From NCBI GenBank assembly GCA_031292575.1, contig JARLGX010000015.1, positions 1 through 64,000 of the forward strand: DNA of 64,000 nucleotides, read 5' to 3'. The notes beneath the pieces are model-generated. The model was not told the origin of the DNA, ran no database searches, and saw nothing but the letters and a program-made list of their open reading frames with translations. The translations under genes and the position numbers were made by a program. This stretch comes from Paludibacter sp. Its GTDB lineage: Bacteria > Bacteroidota > Bacteroidia > Bacteroidales > Paludibacteraceae. Shown piece by piece: positions 1 through 10,012 of the stretch; position 1 is the stretch's first letter, and each line of letters begins with the position of its first letter.

Positions 1-71
1 ACACCTTGCTTTAATTTAGATAATGCTTCTTGCTCAAATTCCTTGTAATCAAATTCTTCTGTCTTGTTCAT
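1..71 (-). CDS. N-terminal fragment of a probable IS256-family (mutator-type) transposase, truncated by the window edge
   Basis: Reverse complement reads MNKTEEFDYKEFEQEALSKLKQGV..., resembling the N-terminus of Bacteroidetes IS256-type transposases. An IR-like sequence lies just upstream. Only ~23 residues are visible. Confidence 0.45.
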   Translation of the reverse strand, partial: MNKTEEFDYKEFEQEALSKLKQG

Positions 72-109
72 TTTAACTGGTTTTTAAAGGGTAAATATAA
101 TGATTTCCC

Positions 110-139
110 CTTTTCTGACACAGTTTATTGAATAGACCC
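110..139 (-). mobile_element. Putative terminal inverted repeat / outer end of the IS256-like element
   Basis: Reverse complement GGGTCTATTCAATAAACTGTGTCAGAAA resembles IS256-family termini and sits ~40 bp upstream of the transposase ATG. The other end is outside the window. Confidence 0.4.
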
Positions 140-151
140 TATCTTCATCCG

Positions 152-340
152 TTCCAGTACACTTGTCAGTTAATCTATAATTACCATCCGCCATTACAGT
201 ACGATTACCAGCTATTCCAGTACGACCTTCGGCTGGTTATGCATAAGCATTTGCCTTTCCAGCATGACCTTCGGGTGTTCCAGTATGTGTTTCAGCTTTC
301 GCAGCATGGCTGTCGGCAATTGCCGCACGGTTATCGGCAG
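152..340. repeat. Degenerate 21-bp tandem repeat (9 in-register units)
   Basis: Units starting at 152,173,194,215,236,257,278,299,320, e.g. TTCCAGTACGACCTTCGGCTG, TTCCAGCATGACCTTCGGGTG, TTCCAGTATGTGTTTCAGCTT, TCGCAGCATGGCTGTCGGCAA, TTGCCGCACGGTTATCGGCAG. Confidence 0.85.
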
Positions 341-607
341 CCGGTTTAGCTTGTTTAGTAAAAAAACATATCAATTGAAGTCATAGTGATAAGGACTAGC
401 ATATTACCAAACGCCCATCAGTAAAGGAATTGAGTTAATTGTGCTTCTAATTTTTAATCTTAACTTTTCAAAACACGAATATATTTATTTCTTTTTAATT
501 AAAAAAGCATTTCTTTTAAAAGTTTTCAACAGGCTGATTGTGTTTTTGCAATGACTATATTTTCGCAGAATACACTAATCAATTCCGCCTTGTATATGAA
601 TATAAAA

Positions 608-639
608 AAACAGGCTATTCAGTTTCCCGAATAGCCTGT
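608..639. terminator. Hairpin terminator downstream of the TPR gene
   Basis: ACAGGCTATTC-N-GAATAGCCTGT stem with a flanking A-run (T-run on minus strand). Confidence 0.7.
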
Positions 640-665
640 CAGTTATAAATTATTAGTTAGAACAA

Positions 666-1886
666 TTACATGGCGTTAATTTCCTTGTTAATTGCTTCGT
701 AATCCGCGTCCATACCTAAACGATAATACAAATTTTTAAGTGTCTTTTTGTATTCAATTTCTTTTGGATTAAGTTCGGCTGCTTTTTTGAAAAAAGGAAT
801 AGATAATTTAAATGCATCATCCACTTTTTTAGATTCTTCGTTGTAAAGCTTAATGTCTTTAATTTTATTGGCTTCTTCTGACATTCTCACCGCTTTGTTA
901 TAATACAGGCGGCCTTTACCAGCATAGGCATCAGACATGGTAGGATCCAATTCAATTGCTTTATCAAAAGCGGCCAATGCTTCATCAAAGTTGCCTAATG
1001 ATTCATCCAGGTTTCCTTTTACGTAGCGATATTGAGGCATATTGGGTTCACGTTCAATGGCACTATTGAGGTAAGTCAACGCGTCATTTGTTTTCTTAGC
1101 AAAAATATAATAGTTAATTAAATTTTGTAAGAACCATGCATTATTTGGATACTTTTCAAAAGCTTCTTTCAGTGTTTTTACAGCACTTGTTGAATCTTTT
1201 TTATTCATATACTGTTCGTAAAGCAACTGATAAACTGTTTGTGTTTCGTATTTTTTATCCTTTAAACCTTCGTACAAACTTATTGCTTTGTCGTGCATAT
1301 TAGCATTTGCAGCAGCAATGGCGGTATAATATGTAATCATGTTATACGTTGAATCCATTTTGAGTTCATTATTCATTAAAGGTAACTTTGGAATTTCCAA
1401 ATATACTTCAAAGGCTTTAACTGCATCTTCATATTTCTTCTTTTCGTACAGATAAGCTCCGTAAGAAATTAAGTTTTGCTGAATCAAATAATAATCTTTA
1501 AGTTTAGCTTTAATGTCTTTCGTATATTTAGGCTTCACTTTTCCTTTGGCATCAGGCAGTTGATCCAATTTATCAGCTTCAATAAAATAATTGTAAGATT
1601 CCATGATGGCTTTACCTTTAGTAATAGTATCAAAAGGCAACTTTAATAATGCTTTTTGATATAGCAATTCATTTTCGTGATTGCCAATAAGACCTGCTAC
1701 ATACCATGTTTCAGGAAGATTCTTAGTAGTAGAATCTTTCAATGCAAGATTGATAGCTTCGCGTGCTGCAGCAAAATCAGGAGTATCCATAAAAGCTTTA
1801 TCTTTTGCTTTTCGAACATTTGCCTTTTGAGCGTAAGCAAAAGTAAAGCTTATCACTAAAATCAGGGATAAAATAGTTTTTTTCAT
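666..1886 (-). CDS. Secreted TPR-repeat protein
   Basis: Signal peptide MKKTILSLILVISFTFAYAQ; tetratricopeptide motifs (e.g. YVKGNLDESLGNFDEALAAFDKAIELDP). Confidence 0.85.
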   Translation of the reverse strand: MKKTILSLILVISFTFAYAQKANVRKAKDKAFMDTPDFAAAREAINLALKDSTTKNLPETWYVAGLIGNHENELLYQKALLKLPFDTITKGKAIMESYNYFIEADKLDQLPDAKGKVKPKYTKDIKAKLKDYYLIQQNLISYGAYLYEKKKYEDAVKAFEVYLEIPKLPLMNNELKMDSTYNMITYYTAIAAANANMHDKAISLYEGLKDKKYETQTVYQLLYEQYMNKKDSTSAVKTLKEAFEKYPNNAWFLQNLINYYIFAKKTNDALTYLNSAIEREPNMPQYRYVKGNLDESLGNFDEALAAFDKAIELDPTMSDAYAGKGRLYYNKAVRMSEEANKIKDIKLYNEESKKVDDAFKLSIPFFKKAAELNPKEIEYKKTLKNLYYRLGMDADYEAINKEINAM

Positions 1887-1957
1887 GACGTGTTTTGTTT
1901 TATATTAGTTTTTTAATGTGAACTGACACATCATGGTATCAGTTCACTCTTGATTAA

Positions 1958-4579
1958 TTATTCTTCCGTAGATTCTGCTATTTCAGCAACATTATTTTCA
2001 GTAATTGTATCATCAGCCGGAATACTGGTTGAAGTTTCATCAACTACTTCTTCCGTTACAATTTCTTCCTCTGTATTAACTTCCGACAATACTTTGCAAA
2101 CCGATGCAATTTCATCATTACGTTTTTCGAGATTGATTAAACGAACACCCTGAGTTGCACGACCCATGATTCTAAAATCAGCTACTTTGATACGAATGGT
2201 AATGCCCGATTTATTGATAATCATCAAGTCATTTTCGTCGGTAACACTTTTAATTGTAACCAATTTACCTGTTTTATCAGAGATATTCATGGTTTTCACA
2301 CCTTTACCACCACGATTTGTAACACGATATACTGCAACTGGTTCACCATTTTCAAGCACTAAATCTCCATTTTCGTCAACTTCATCGAGCAGAGTACGTT
2401 TACCATAACCTTGTTGCGAAACAACCATTATGCTTTCTTTGTCTTCTTTGTTTACACAAATCATACCCACTACCTCATCTTGTCCATCCTCATCGAGCGT
2501 CATACCACGAACACCGGTTGCCGTACGCCCCATTTCGCGCACTTTCGATTCGTGGAAACGAATTGCACGTCCATTACGATTTGCCATCAAAACTTCGGCA
2601 TTTCCATCGGTCAGGCGAACTTGTATTACCTGATCATCCTCCCGAATTGTAATAGCGTTTACACCGTTCTGACGTGGACGGGAGTAAGCTTCCAGTGAAG
2701 TTTTCTTGATAACCCCATTCTTTGTCCCAAAAATCAAATAATGTGAGTTGATATATTCCGAATCATTAAGACCTTTCACTCGAATAAAGGCATTCACTTT
2801 ATCATCACCATCGATGTTAAGCATATTCTGAATGGCGCGTCCTTTAGAATTTTTGCTTCCTTCTGGTATGTCATACACTTTCAGCCAGTAACATTTACCT
2901 TTAGAGGTAAAGAATAACATGGTGTTGTGCATCGAAGCTGGGTAAATATATTCAATAAAGTCTTCGTCACGCGAATCGCTGCCTTTTGAACCAACACCAC
3001 CACGATTTTGAGCTCTAAACTCAGTCAAAGCAGTACGTTTAATATATCCCAAATGCGAAATAGTAATAATCATTTCGTCATCGGAATAGAAATCTTCAGG
3101 ATTGAACTCTTCGGAAGAATAAACAATTTGTGTACGGCGAGCGTCGCCATATTTTGCTTTCACTTCCAATAATTCATCTTTAATGATTTGCATACGCAAT
3201 TCCACTTTTTCCAAAATTTCTTTCAAACCAGCAATCAATCGCAAAACATCTTCGTATTCAGCGCGAAGCTTATCTTGCTCCATACCGGTAAGTTGACGCA
3301 GACGCATTTCAACAATGGCACGCGATTGAATATCGGAAAGTCCGAAACGTTCCATCAAACGCGTACGGGCTTCATCGGGAGTTTTAGAATCACGGATAAT
3401 TTTAATGGCTTCATCCAAATTATCCAAAATAATCATGTAACCTTCCAACAAATGAGCACGTTTTTCAGCTTCTCCAAGTTCGAATTGTGTACGGCGAATA
3501 ACTACTTCGTGACGATGTTCAACAAAATAATGAATCAATTCTTTCACATTTAACATGCGTGGACGCCCGTGTACCAATGCAATATTATTTACACTGAATG
3601 ATGACTGTAAGGCTGTATATTTGAATAATTTATTCAGTACCACGCTCGAATTAGCATCACGTTTTATATCTACAACGATACGCATTCCTTCACGGTCCGA
3701 TTCGTCGTTAATATGAGCAATACCTTCAACTTTCTTATCCTCAATTAAAGCAACAATTGCTTTGATAAGTTCTACTTTATTAACCTGATATGGAATTTCA
3801 TTAATAACAATTTTTTCTCGTCCTTGCGCATCAGTCTCAATTTCTACTTTTGATCGTACCACAATACGTCCACGACCAGTTTCAAAAGCCTCTTTTACAC
3901 CGGCATAACCGTAAATAATTCCACCTGTTGGAAAATCGGGTGCTTTAATGTATTTTAAAAGTTCTGCTATCTCAATGTTATTATCATCAATATATGCAAT
4001 TGTTGCGTCAACTACTTCGGATAAATTATGAGGTGCCATATTGGTAGCCATACCTACGGCAATACCTGATGAACCGTTTACTAATAAATTAGGGATACGA
4101 CTTGGCAAAACAGTTGGTTCTTTCAATGTATCATCGAAGTTCAGTTGAAAGTCAACCGTATCTTTGTTGATATCAATCAACATATCTTCAGATAACTTGC
4201 GCAAGCGGGCTTCGGTGTAACGCATGGCAGCAGGGCTGTCGCCGTCAATTGAACCAAAGTTCCCTTGTCCATCAACCAACGGATAACGCATAGACCAGTG
4301 CTGAGCCATACGAACCAGTGTACCATAAATGGATGAATCGCCATGCGGGTGATACTTACCCATTACTTCCCCAACAATTCTTGCAGATTTTTTATAGGGT
4401 CTATCGGAGTTATTTCCCAATTCGTTCATTCCAAACAATACCCGGCGGTGAACCGGTTTAAAACCATCGCGTACATCAGGCAATGCACGTGAAACTATAA
4501 CCGACATGGAATAATCGATATACGAAGATTTCATTTCTTCGTCAATGTTTACCTTAATAATTCTGTCTTGATCAATCAT
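1958..4579 (-). CDS. gyrA: DNA gyrase subunit A
   Basis: [33 protein letters not shown], catalytic-Tyr region [10 protein letters not shown], GyrA C-terminal blades, acidic C-terminal tail. Confidence 0.97.
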   Translation of the reverse strand: MIDQDRIIKVNIDEEMKSSYIDYSMSVIVSRALPDVRDGFKPVHRRVLFGMNELGNNSDRPYKKSARIVGEVMGKYHPHGDSSIYGTLVRMAQHWSMRYPLVDGQGNFGSIDGDSPAAMRYTEARLRKLSEDMLIDINKDTVDFQLNFDDTLKEPTVLPSRIPNLLVNGSSGIAVGMATNMAPHNLSEVVDATIAYIDDNNIEIAELLKYIKAPDFPTGGIIYGYAGVKEAFETGRGRIVVRSKVEIETDAQGREKIVINEIPYQVNKVELIKAIVALIEDKKVEGIAHINDESDREGMRIVVDIKRDANSSVVLNKLFKYTALQSSFSVNNIALVHGRPRMLNVKELIHYFVEHRHEVVIRRTQFELGEAEKRAHLLEGYMIILDNLDEAIKIIRDSKTPDEARTRLMERFGLSDIQSRAIVEMRLRQLTGMEQDKLRAEYEDVLRLIAGLKEILEKVELRMQIIKDELLEVKAKYGDARRTQIVYSSEEFNPEDFYSDDEMIITISHLGYIKRTALTEFRAQNRGGVGSKGSDSRDEDFIEYIYPASMHNTMLFFTSKGKCYWLKVYDIPEGSKNSKGRAIQNMLNIDGDDKVNAFIRVKGLNDSEYINSHYLIFGTKNGVIKKTSLEAYSRPRQNGVNAITIREDDQVIQVRLTDGNAEVLMANRNGRAIRFHESKVREMGRTATGVRGMTLDEDGQDEVVGMICVNKEDKESIMVVSQQGYGKRTLLDEVDENGDLVLENGEPVAVYRVTNRGGKGVKTMNISDKTGKLVTIKSVTDENDLMIINKSGITIRIKVADFRIMGRATQGVRLINLEKRNDEIASVCKVLSEVNTEEEIVTEEVVDETSTSIPADDTITENNVAEIAESTEE

Positions 4580-4743
4580 CTATTTTTAATTTTGTTACTA
4601 CCTAAAAAATCGCACTAAAGTACTACATTTTCTTTGATTAGACAAGCGTTTTTCCAATTATTTACCCATATCAAAAAAGCATATCGATGACACGTACAAT
4701 CATCATTAATCAACTTCTAAAGTTCTGTTTATTTAAAAAAAAC

Positions 4744-5562
4744 TCAATCCAATATTCCTCCTGCCACAAAATATCCCTCAAATAATTCGTTCTTTTCAGG
4801 TGCAGTTTCAAAAATGCCATAAACTGACGAACCTGAACCAGACATAGATGCATAAATTGCACCCATATCATACAAATTACGTTTTATTTTTTCAATTTCG
4901 GGATAGTTGGCAAAAACAGATTTTTCAAAATCGTTTTTAATCGTGTCTTTCCACTCTGATATGGGGTGTTGTATTAAATCAACAAGCGAAACATCTGGCT
5001 TTTCAGGAACGACCAATGAATAAGCTTCGGGAGTTGATACATGAATATCGGGTTTTACCAACACCAAGAACTTACCCTTCAGGGATAATTTGATGGGTGT
5101 AAATACATTACCTATTCCGGTTGCAAATACAGCTTTATTCTTAATAAATACGGGACAATCAGCTCCAAGTTTTGCAGCCAGTTTTTCGAGTCTCGATGGC
5201 GTTATTTTTAATTCAAATAATTCATTCAATGCTTTTAGCATAAAGGCTGCATCCGACGAACCACCACCCAGACCGGCTCCAAAAGGAATTTGTTTAATAA
5301 GTGAAATATCCACTGCAGGGAACTGATAACCTGAACGTAACAAGTGATACGCTTTGACAATTAAATTATCTTCAGGATCACCATCAATGGCTATTCCTGA
5401 CGATGAAAAACTATAATCGGTGCAGGTCTCGGATTGTTCAACTTCAAGCATATCACAGAGTCCTATCGGATAAAAAATCGTTTCAATATTGTGGTAGCCA
5501 TCAGCACGTTTTTCTACTACGTTTAGTCCGATATTAATTTTAGCGTTGGGGTAAAGAAGCAT
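4744..5562 (-). CDS. ispE: 4-diphosphocytidyl-2-C-methyl-D-erythritol kinase
   Basis: GHMP kinase motif IPFGAGLGGGSSDAAFMLKALN; N-terminal PNAKINIGLNVVEKRADGYHNIETIFYPI. Confidence 0.95.
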   Translation of the reverse strand: MLLYPNAKINIGLNVVEKRADGYHNIETIFYPIGLCDMLEVEQSETCTDYSFSSSGIAIDGDPEDNLIVKAYHLLRSGYQFPAVDISLIKQIPFGAGLGGGSSDAAFMLKALNELFELKITPSRLEKLAAKLGADCPVFIKNKAVFATGIGNVFTPIKLSLKGKFLVLVKPDIHVSTPEAYSLVVPEKPDVSLVDLIQHPISEWKDTIKNDFEKSVFANYPEIEKIKRNLYDMGAIYASMSGSGSSVYGIFETAPEKNELFEGYFVAGGILD

Positions 5563-5729
5563 CTTAGTTGCGATTGAAAATTGTTTCTATACAAATTTGA
5601 AATATTATTCAAAGATAAGCATTTATAAGCATTCAGAAAATACTTAAAATCATACTTAAAACCAATTTCTCACTAAAGTTATCAACAGTCTGTTGAAACA
5701 TTTTATATGGAAGATTGGAAATTGTTTTG

Positions 5730-5737
5730 TACTTTTG
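5730..5737 (+). promoter_or_regulatory. Bacteroidetes-type -7 element (TACTTTTG) upstream of dnaB
   Basis: Matches TAnnTTTG consensus, 34 bp upstream of the preferred ATG. Confidence 0.5.
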
Positions 5738-5770
5738 AAACCCACAAAAACGAAAAAAAAGAACTTTAAA

Positions 5771-7324
5771 ATGGCTGAGAAACGCAACTATAGCAAAAAA
5801 CCTACAAGCCCCGCTCCTATTGCGGCTAATGAATTTGGGAAACTTCCACCTCAGGCTCCCGAACTTGAAGAGGCAGTATTAGGTGCTATTATGATTGAAA
5901 AAGATGCGTATTCGCTTATTTCTGAAATTCTAAAGCCCGAATGCTTTTATAAAGTGTCTCATCAAAAAATCTTTGAAGCCATTATGACTTTGGCAATTCA
6001 TCAAGAGCCAATTGATATGCACACGGTTACAGAACAATTGCGCAAAAGTGGTACTATCGATGATGTTGGCGGACCATATTACATAACTTTACTTACTGCC
6101 AAAATCTCGTCGGCGGCTCACCTGGAATATCATTCCAGAATTATAGTTCAAAAGTTTCTTGCTCGTGAACTTATACGCATTTCAAGCGAAATTCAAACGA
6201 AAGCTTTCGATGACAAATCGGATGTGGATGACTTAATGCAAGAAGCCGAAGGCATGCTTTTTGAAGTTTCGCAACGCAATTTAAAAAAGGATGTAACTCA
6301 AATCAATCCTGTAATCGAAGAGGCAATTCAGCGAATGCAGGCTGCAGCAGAAAAGCAAGGTGCTAGCGGTGTTCCAAGTGGATTTCATTCGTTGGACAAA
6401 ATCACTTCGGGTTGGCAACGTTCCGATTTAATTATAATTGCTGCCCGCCCGGCAATGGGTAAAACTGCATTTGTCCTTTCAATGGCTAAAAATATGGGAG
6501 TAAATTATAACTCTCCTGTTGCTATTTTTTCTCTTGAAATGTCAAATGTTCAGCTTGTTAATCGTTTGATAATGAATGTCTGTGAATTGGATGGCGAAAA
6601 AATAAAAAACGGACAATTGGAACCGGAAGAATGGACAAAACTTGACAAAGACATCAAAGAATTGATTGATGCGCCAATTTATATTGACGATACTCCAAGC
6701 TTGTCAATCTTTGAACTCAGAAGCAAGGCCCGAAGGTTGGTCAAAGAACATAAAGTTCAATGCTTGATTATTGATTATTTGCAGTTGATGAATGCCAGCG
6801 GAATGAGCTTTGGAAGCCGCGAGCAGGAAGTAAGTATTATATCCCGTTCATTAAAAGGATTGGCTAAAGAGTTAGATATTCCAATTATTGCGTTGTCGCA
6901 GCTAAATCGTGGTGTAGAAGGGCGTTCAGGCCTGGAAGGAAAGCGTCCACAACTTTCAGATTTACGTGAGTCGGGTGCGATTGAGCAAGATGCCGATATG
7001 GTTTGCTTTATTCATCGGCCTGAATATTATCATCTGACTGAAGATGCTAATGGCAATTCATTACTTGGAATTGCAGAAATAATTGTTGCAAAACACCGTA
7101 ATGGCGCAACCGCAGATGTTCAATTGAAATTTAAGGGAACTTATGCTAAATTTCTCAACAAAGATGATTTTGACAAAGATGATAATCCATATAACAGTAC
7201 TTATCAAACTATTTCTTCAAAAATGAATGAGGCTTCAGGAGCCAACTTTTATGGTGAAGGAGCTTTATTAACGCCACCAAATCCATTACAAGGAATGAGA
7301 AGAAACGATGAAGTTCCTTTTTAA
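5771..7324 (+). CDS. dnaB: Replicative DNA helicase DnaB (ORF track start 5693; likely start ATG at 5771)
   Basis: PPQAPELEEAVLGAIMIEKDA; Walker A AARPAMGKTAFVLSMA; LIIDYLQLM; LKGLAKELDIPIIALSQLNRGVE. Confidence 0.97.
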   Translation: MAEKRNYSKKPTSPAPIAANEFGKLPPQAPELEEAVLGAIMIEKDAYSLISEILKPECFYKVSHQKIFEAIMTLAIHQEPIDMHTVTEQLRKSGTIDDVGGPYYITLLTAKISSAAHLEYHSRIIVQKFLARELIRISSEIQTKAFDDKSDVDDLMQEAEGMLFEVSQRNLKKDVTQINPVIEEAIQRMQAAAEKQGASGVPSGFHSLDKITSGWQRSDLIIIAARPAMGKTAFVLSMAKNMGVNYNSPVAIFSLEMSNVQLVNRLIMNVCELDGEKIKNGQLEPEEWTKLDKDIKELIDAPIYIDDTPSLSIFELRSKARRLVKEHKVQCLIIDYLQLMNASGMSFGSREQEVSIISRSLKGLAKELDIPIIALSQLNRGVEGRSGLEGKRPQLSDLRESGAIEQDADMVCFIHRPEYYHLTEDANGNSLLGIAEIIVAKHRNGATADVQLKFKGTYAKFLNKDDFDKDDNPYNSTYQTISSKMNEASGANFYGEGALLTPPNPLQGMRRNDEVPF

Positions 7325-7357
7325 TTTGTAGTCGGCAGCTAATAGTAGTAAGAAATA

Positions 7358-7393
7358 GAAAGCAGAAAGTGAGTCTTCATTTTCTGCTTTCTG
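7358..7393. terminator. Bidirectional hairpin between dnaB and the permease gene
   Basis: AGAAAGCAGAAA...TTTTCTGCTTTCT inverted repeat between convergent genes. Confidence 0.6.
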
Positions 7394-7404
7394 CATGTTA
7401 AGAA

Positions 7405-8658
7405 TCAATGATTTATATTTTGCAATTCATTCGGATCGTGTTTATGTTTAAAGAATACTGCAAACAAAACTGCAACTATGAGTGCATAGGCGGCAAAAGT
7501 AAACCAGATACCCTGCCATTGAAAATCACCGTTCTTTGCTTTGAAAAAATTATCTATCATCAGTCCGCTTAACGAACTTCCTAAAATTGCTCCAACACCA
7601 TTTGTCATCATCATAAAAACTCCCTGTGCACTGGCTCGTATACTTGAATCAGTATTTGTTTCTACATACAATGAGCCTGATATGTTGAAGAAATCGAACG
7701 CCATTCCATATACAACACATGAAAGAATAATCATCCAGAGTCCATCAGCAGGATTTCCAAGACCAAACAAGCCAAAACGTAGCACCCAAGCGAACATACT
7801 GAACAACATCACATTTTTAATTCCAAATCTGCGCAAGAAGAATGGAATTGTAAGAATAAAAAGTGTTTCGGACATTTGAGAAATTGACATGATAATTGCC
7901 GGATATTTAATAGCAACCATGCCTTTATAAGCATCTATTTTTGCAAAATCGTGTAAAAACGTGTCACCATAAGCATTTGTAAGCTGTAAGGCAGCTCCTA
8001 ACAACATTGAGAAAATAAAAAATAAGGCCATTTTTTTTTCTTTAAACAACGTAAATGCTTTTAATCCAAGAGTATCTACAAGCGTCTTTTTCTCAACATT
8101 TTTATTTACCTCACATTTTGGCAAAGTAAAAGCATAAATACCAAGTATAAATGCCGAAATTGAAGCTACATAAAACTGCATCGATGACGTTTCAAACTTC
8201 AATAAACTAACTGTCCACATAGCAACGATAAAACCAATAGTGCCGAAAACACGGATTGGAGGATATTCTTTCACCACATCCATGTTTGTTTTTTTCATAG
8301 CTGAATATGAAACTGTTATTGATAATGAAATAGTTGGCATATAAAACATCATGTTCACAAGCATCAACTCAAACATTTCAGTTGGCGTTTTCATCAACGG
8401 AACCAAAAACAAACAAACTGCTCCCGATAAATGAAAAACGCCTAATAGTTTTTCTGCATTTACCCAACGGTCGGCAATAACGCCTGCTAAAGCAGGCATA
8501 AACAACGATGCTATACCCATGGTGGAAAAAATTGCACCAAATTCTGTTCCTGTCCATCCTTTATTTTGAAACCAATAACCACCTATAGTAATTAACCATG
8601 ATCCCCAGATAAAAAACTGCAAAAAATTCATTAATATCAATCGAAACTTTAACCCCAT
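7405..8658 (-). CDS. Nucleoside permease (NupG/XapB-like, MFS)
   Basis: MGLKFRLILMNFLQFFIWGSWLITIGGYWF...; 12-TM pattern typical of the nucleoside:H+ symporter family. Confidence 0.85.
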   Translation of the reverse strand: MGLKFRLILMNFLQFFIWGSWLITIGGYWFQNKGWTGTEFGAIFSTMGIASLFMPALAGVIADRWVNAEKLLGVFHLSGAVCLFLVPLMKTPTEMFELMLVNMMFYMPTISLSITVSYSAMKKTNMDVVKEYPPIRVFGTIGFIVAMWTVSLLKFETSSMQFYVASISAFILGIYAFTLPKCEVNKNVEKKTLVDTLGLKAFTLFKEKKMALFFIFSMLLGAALQLTNAYGDTFLHDFAKIDAYKGMVAIKYPAIIMSISQMSETLFILTIPFFLRRFGIKNVMLFSMFAWVLRFGLFGLGNPADGLWMIILSCVVYGMAFDFFNISGSLYVETNTDSSIRASAQGVFMMMTNGVGAILGSSLSGLMIDNFFKAKNGDFQWQGIWFTFAAYALIVAVLFAVFFKHKHDPNELQNINH

Positions 8659-8698
8659 GATTAGTATATTTAATATAAAATTTATGATTCTTTTGTGG

Positions 8699-9298
8699 TT
8701 AGCTATTTATGTCCTTTTTTCTTTTTAAAGCGTCCCTGATTGTTACTGCAAGTTCGTATTTTTCATTATTCAATGCCAATTCTAACATTTCATCCAACGT
8801 TTCAATTGATAATAAATCCAAATCATCATCCGATAAATCCTCATAATTATCAGGAAACTTGTCTTTTGCATCTTCCTTTACAACAGGTTCTACCTCAGTA
8901 CCAACAATATCAAGAATTTCGGATTTAATAAAAATCGGACAATCAGAACGAACTGCCAACGCTACAGCATCGGAAGTTCGGGCATCAATTATCAAAATTT
9001 TGTCTTCTTTCAAAATATGTAACTCAGAATAAAAAACATCATTAATCATATCGTAAATCAATACCTTTTGCAATTCAGCATTAAACACATTCAGGATACT
9101 TTTAATTAAGTCGTGTGTTAATGGCCTCGGTGATTTTTTATTATTCATTTTCAACGCAATAGATTGAGCCTCGGGCTCACCTATCATAACCGAAAATCGT
9201 CTGTTTCCAAACTCTTCGCTCAAAACAAGCCCATAAGTGCCTACAACTGTTTGATTGTAAACCAATCCGGTAATCGTCAATTTTACATCTAAATTCAT
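8699..9298 (-). CDS. Bifunctional nuclease (DUF151) domain protein with C-terminal UvrB/UvrC-like motif
   Basis: YGLVLSEEFGNRRFSVMIGEPEAQSIALKMN...DARTSDAVALAVRSDCPIF; C-terminal LELALNNEKYELAVTIRDALKRK. Confidence 0.85.
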   Translation of the reverse strand: MNLDVKLTITGLVYNQTVVGTYGLVLSEEFGNRRFSVMIGEPEAQSIALKMNNKKSPRPLTHDLIKSILNVFNAELQKVLIYDMINDVFYSELHILKEDKILIIDARTSDAVALAVRSDCPIFIKSEILDIVGTEVEPVVKEDAKDKFPDNYEDLSDDDLDLLSIETLDEMLELALNNEKYELAVTIRDALKRKKDINS

Positions 9299-9493
9299 AT
9301 ATTCAATTAATAATTAGCTACATATACTCTATTATACAATATTCATCATCGTATTCTCCCATATTTTAACGGACAACAAATATAAGAATATTTTTAAAAG
9401 GATAATTCATAAATATATTAAACTTTGGAATAAAGCTAAAAAACAGATATAATGGATATTAGCAAATGTATTTGAAGATTCATTTCTTTAATG

Positions 9494-9501
9494 TACTTTT
9501 G
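9494..9501 (+). promoter_or_regulatory. -7 element TACTTTTG with a -33 TTTG at 9471-9474, upstream of smpB
   Basis: TAnnTTTG with 19-bp spacing from TTTG. Confidence 0.6.
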
Positions 9502-9521
9502 TTGGGTAAATATAAAAATCA

Positions 9522-9977
9522 ATGTTTAAAAAATCAAACATACTTATCCGAAATAAACGTGCTACTTTCGATTATGAAATTCAGGATCGATTTGTAGCTG
9601 GCATTCAACTATATGGCACTGAAATAAAGTCAATTAGAGATGGTAAAGCCGGATTGAATGATACATATTGCACATTCATAAACGAAGAATTGTGGGTTAG
9701 AAATATGCACATTGCCACTTATTTTTTTGGTACGTACAACAATCACGACGTGAGACGCGACAGGAAATTACTTCTGACAAAAAGAGAATTGAATAAGTTG
9801 ATGCGAGGAACTAAAGAGACTGGAAATACCATTATTCCTACCAAACTTTTTATCAATGAAAAAGGATTGGCAAAATTAGAAATTGGCCTAGCCAAAGGAA
9901 AGAAAACATACGATAAACGTCAGACTCTGAAAGAAAAAGAAGACAAAAGAAGCATTGACAGGGCTATGAAGCAATAA
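9522..9977 (+). CDS. smpB: SsrA-binding protein
   Basis: [43 protein letters not shown]-terminal [26 protein letters not shown]. Confidence 0.97.
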   Translation: MFKKSNILIRNKRATFDYEIQDRFVAGIQLYGTEIKSIRDGKAGLNDTYCTFINEELWVRNMHIATYFFGTYNNHDVRRDRKLLLTKRELNKLMRGTKETGNTIIPTKLFINEKGLAKLEIGLAKGKKTYDKRQTLKEKEDKRSIDRAMKQ

Positions 9978-10012
9978 TTAGTGTTATGTTAGTCTGAATA
10001 AAAAGTTTTTAT

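Noticed and set aside
128-349. 73-aa plus-strand ORF as a gene
   Set aside because: It starts in the putative IS terminus and is only the translation of the 21-bp repeat; no RBS or recognisable family.
3188-3553. 121-aa plus-strand ORF in gyrA
   Set aside because: Antisense shadow of gyrA coding sequence.
5680-5700. TTATCAACA as a DnaA box / possible origin near dnaB and gyrA
   Set aside because: Single imperfect match in an AT-rich spacer; no cluster of boxes or unwinding element.
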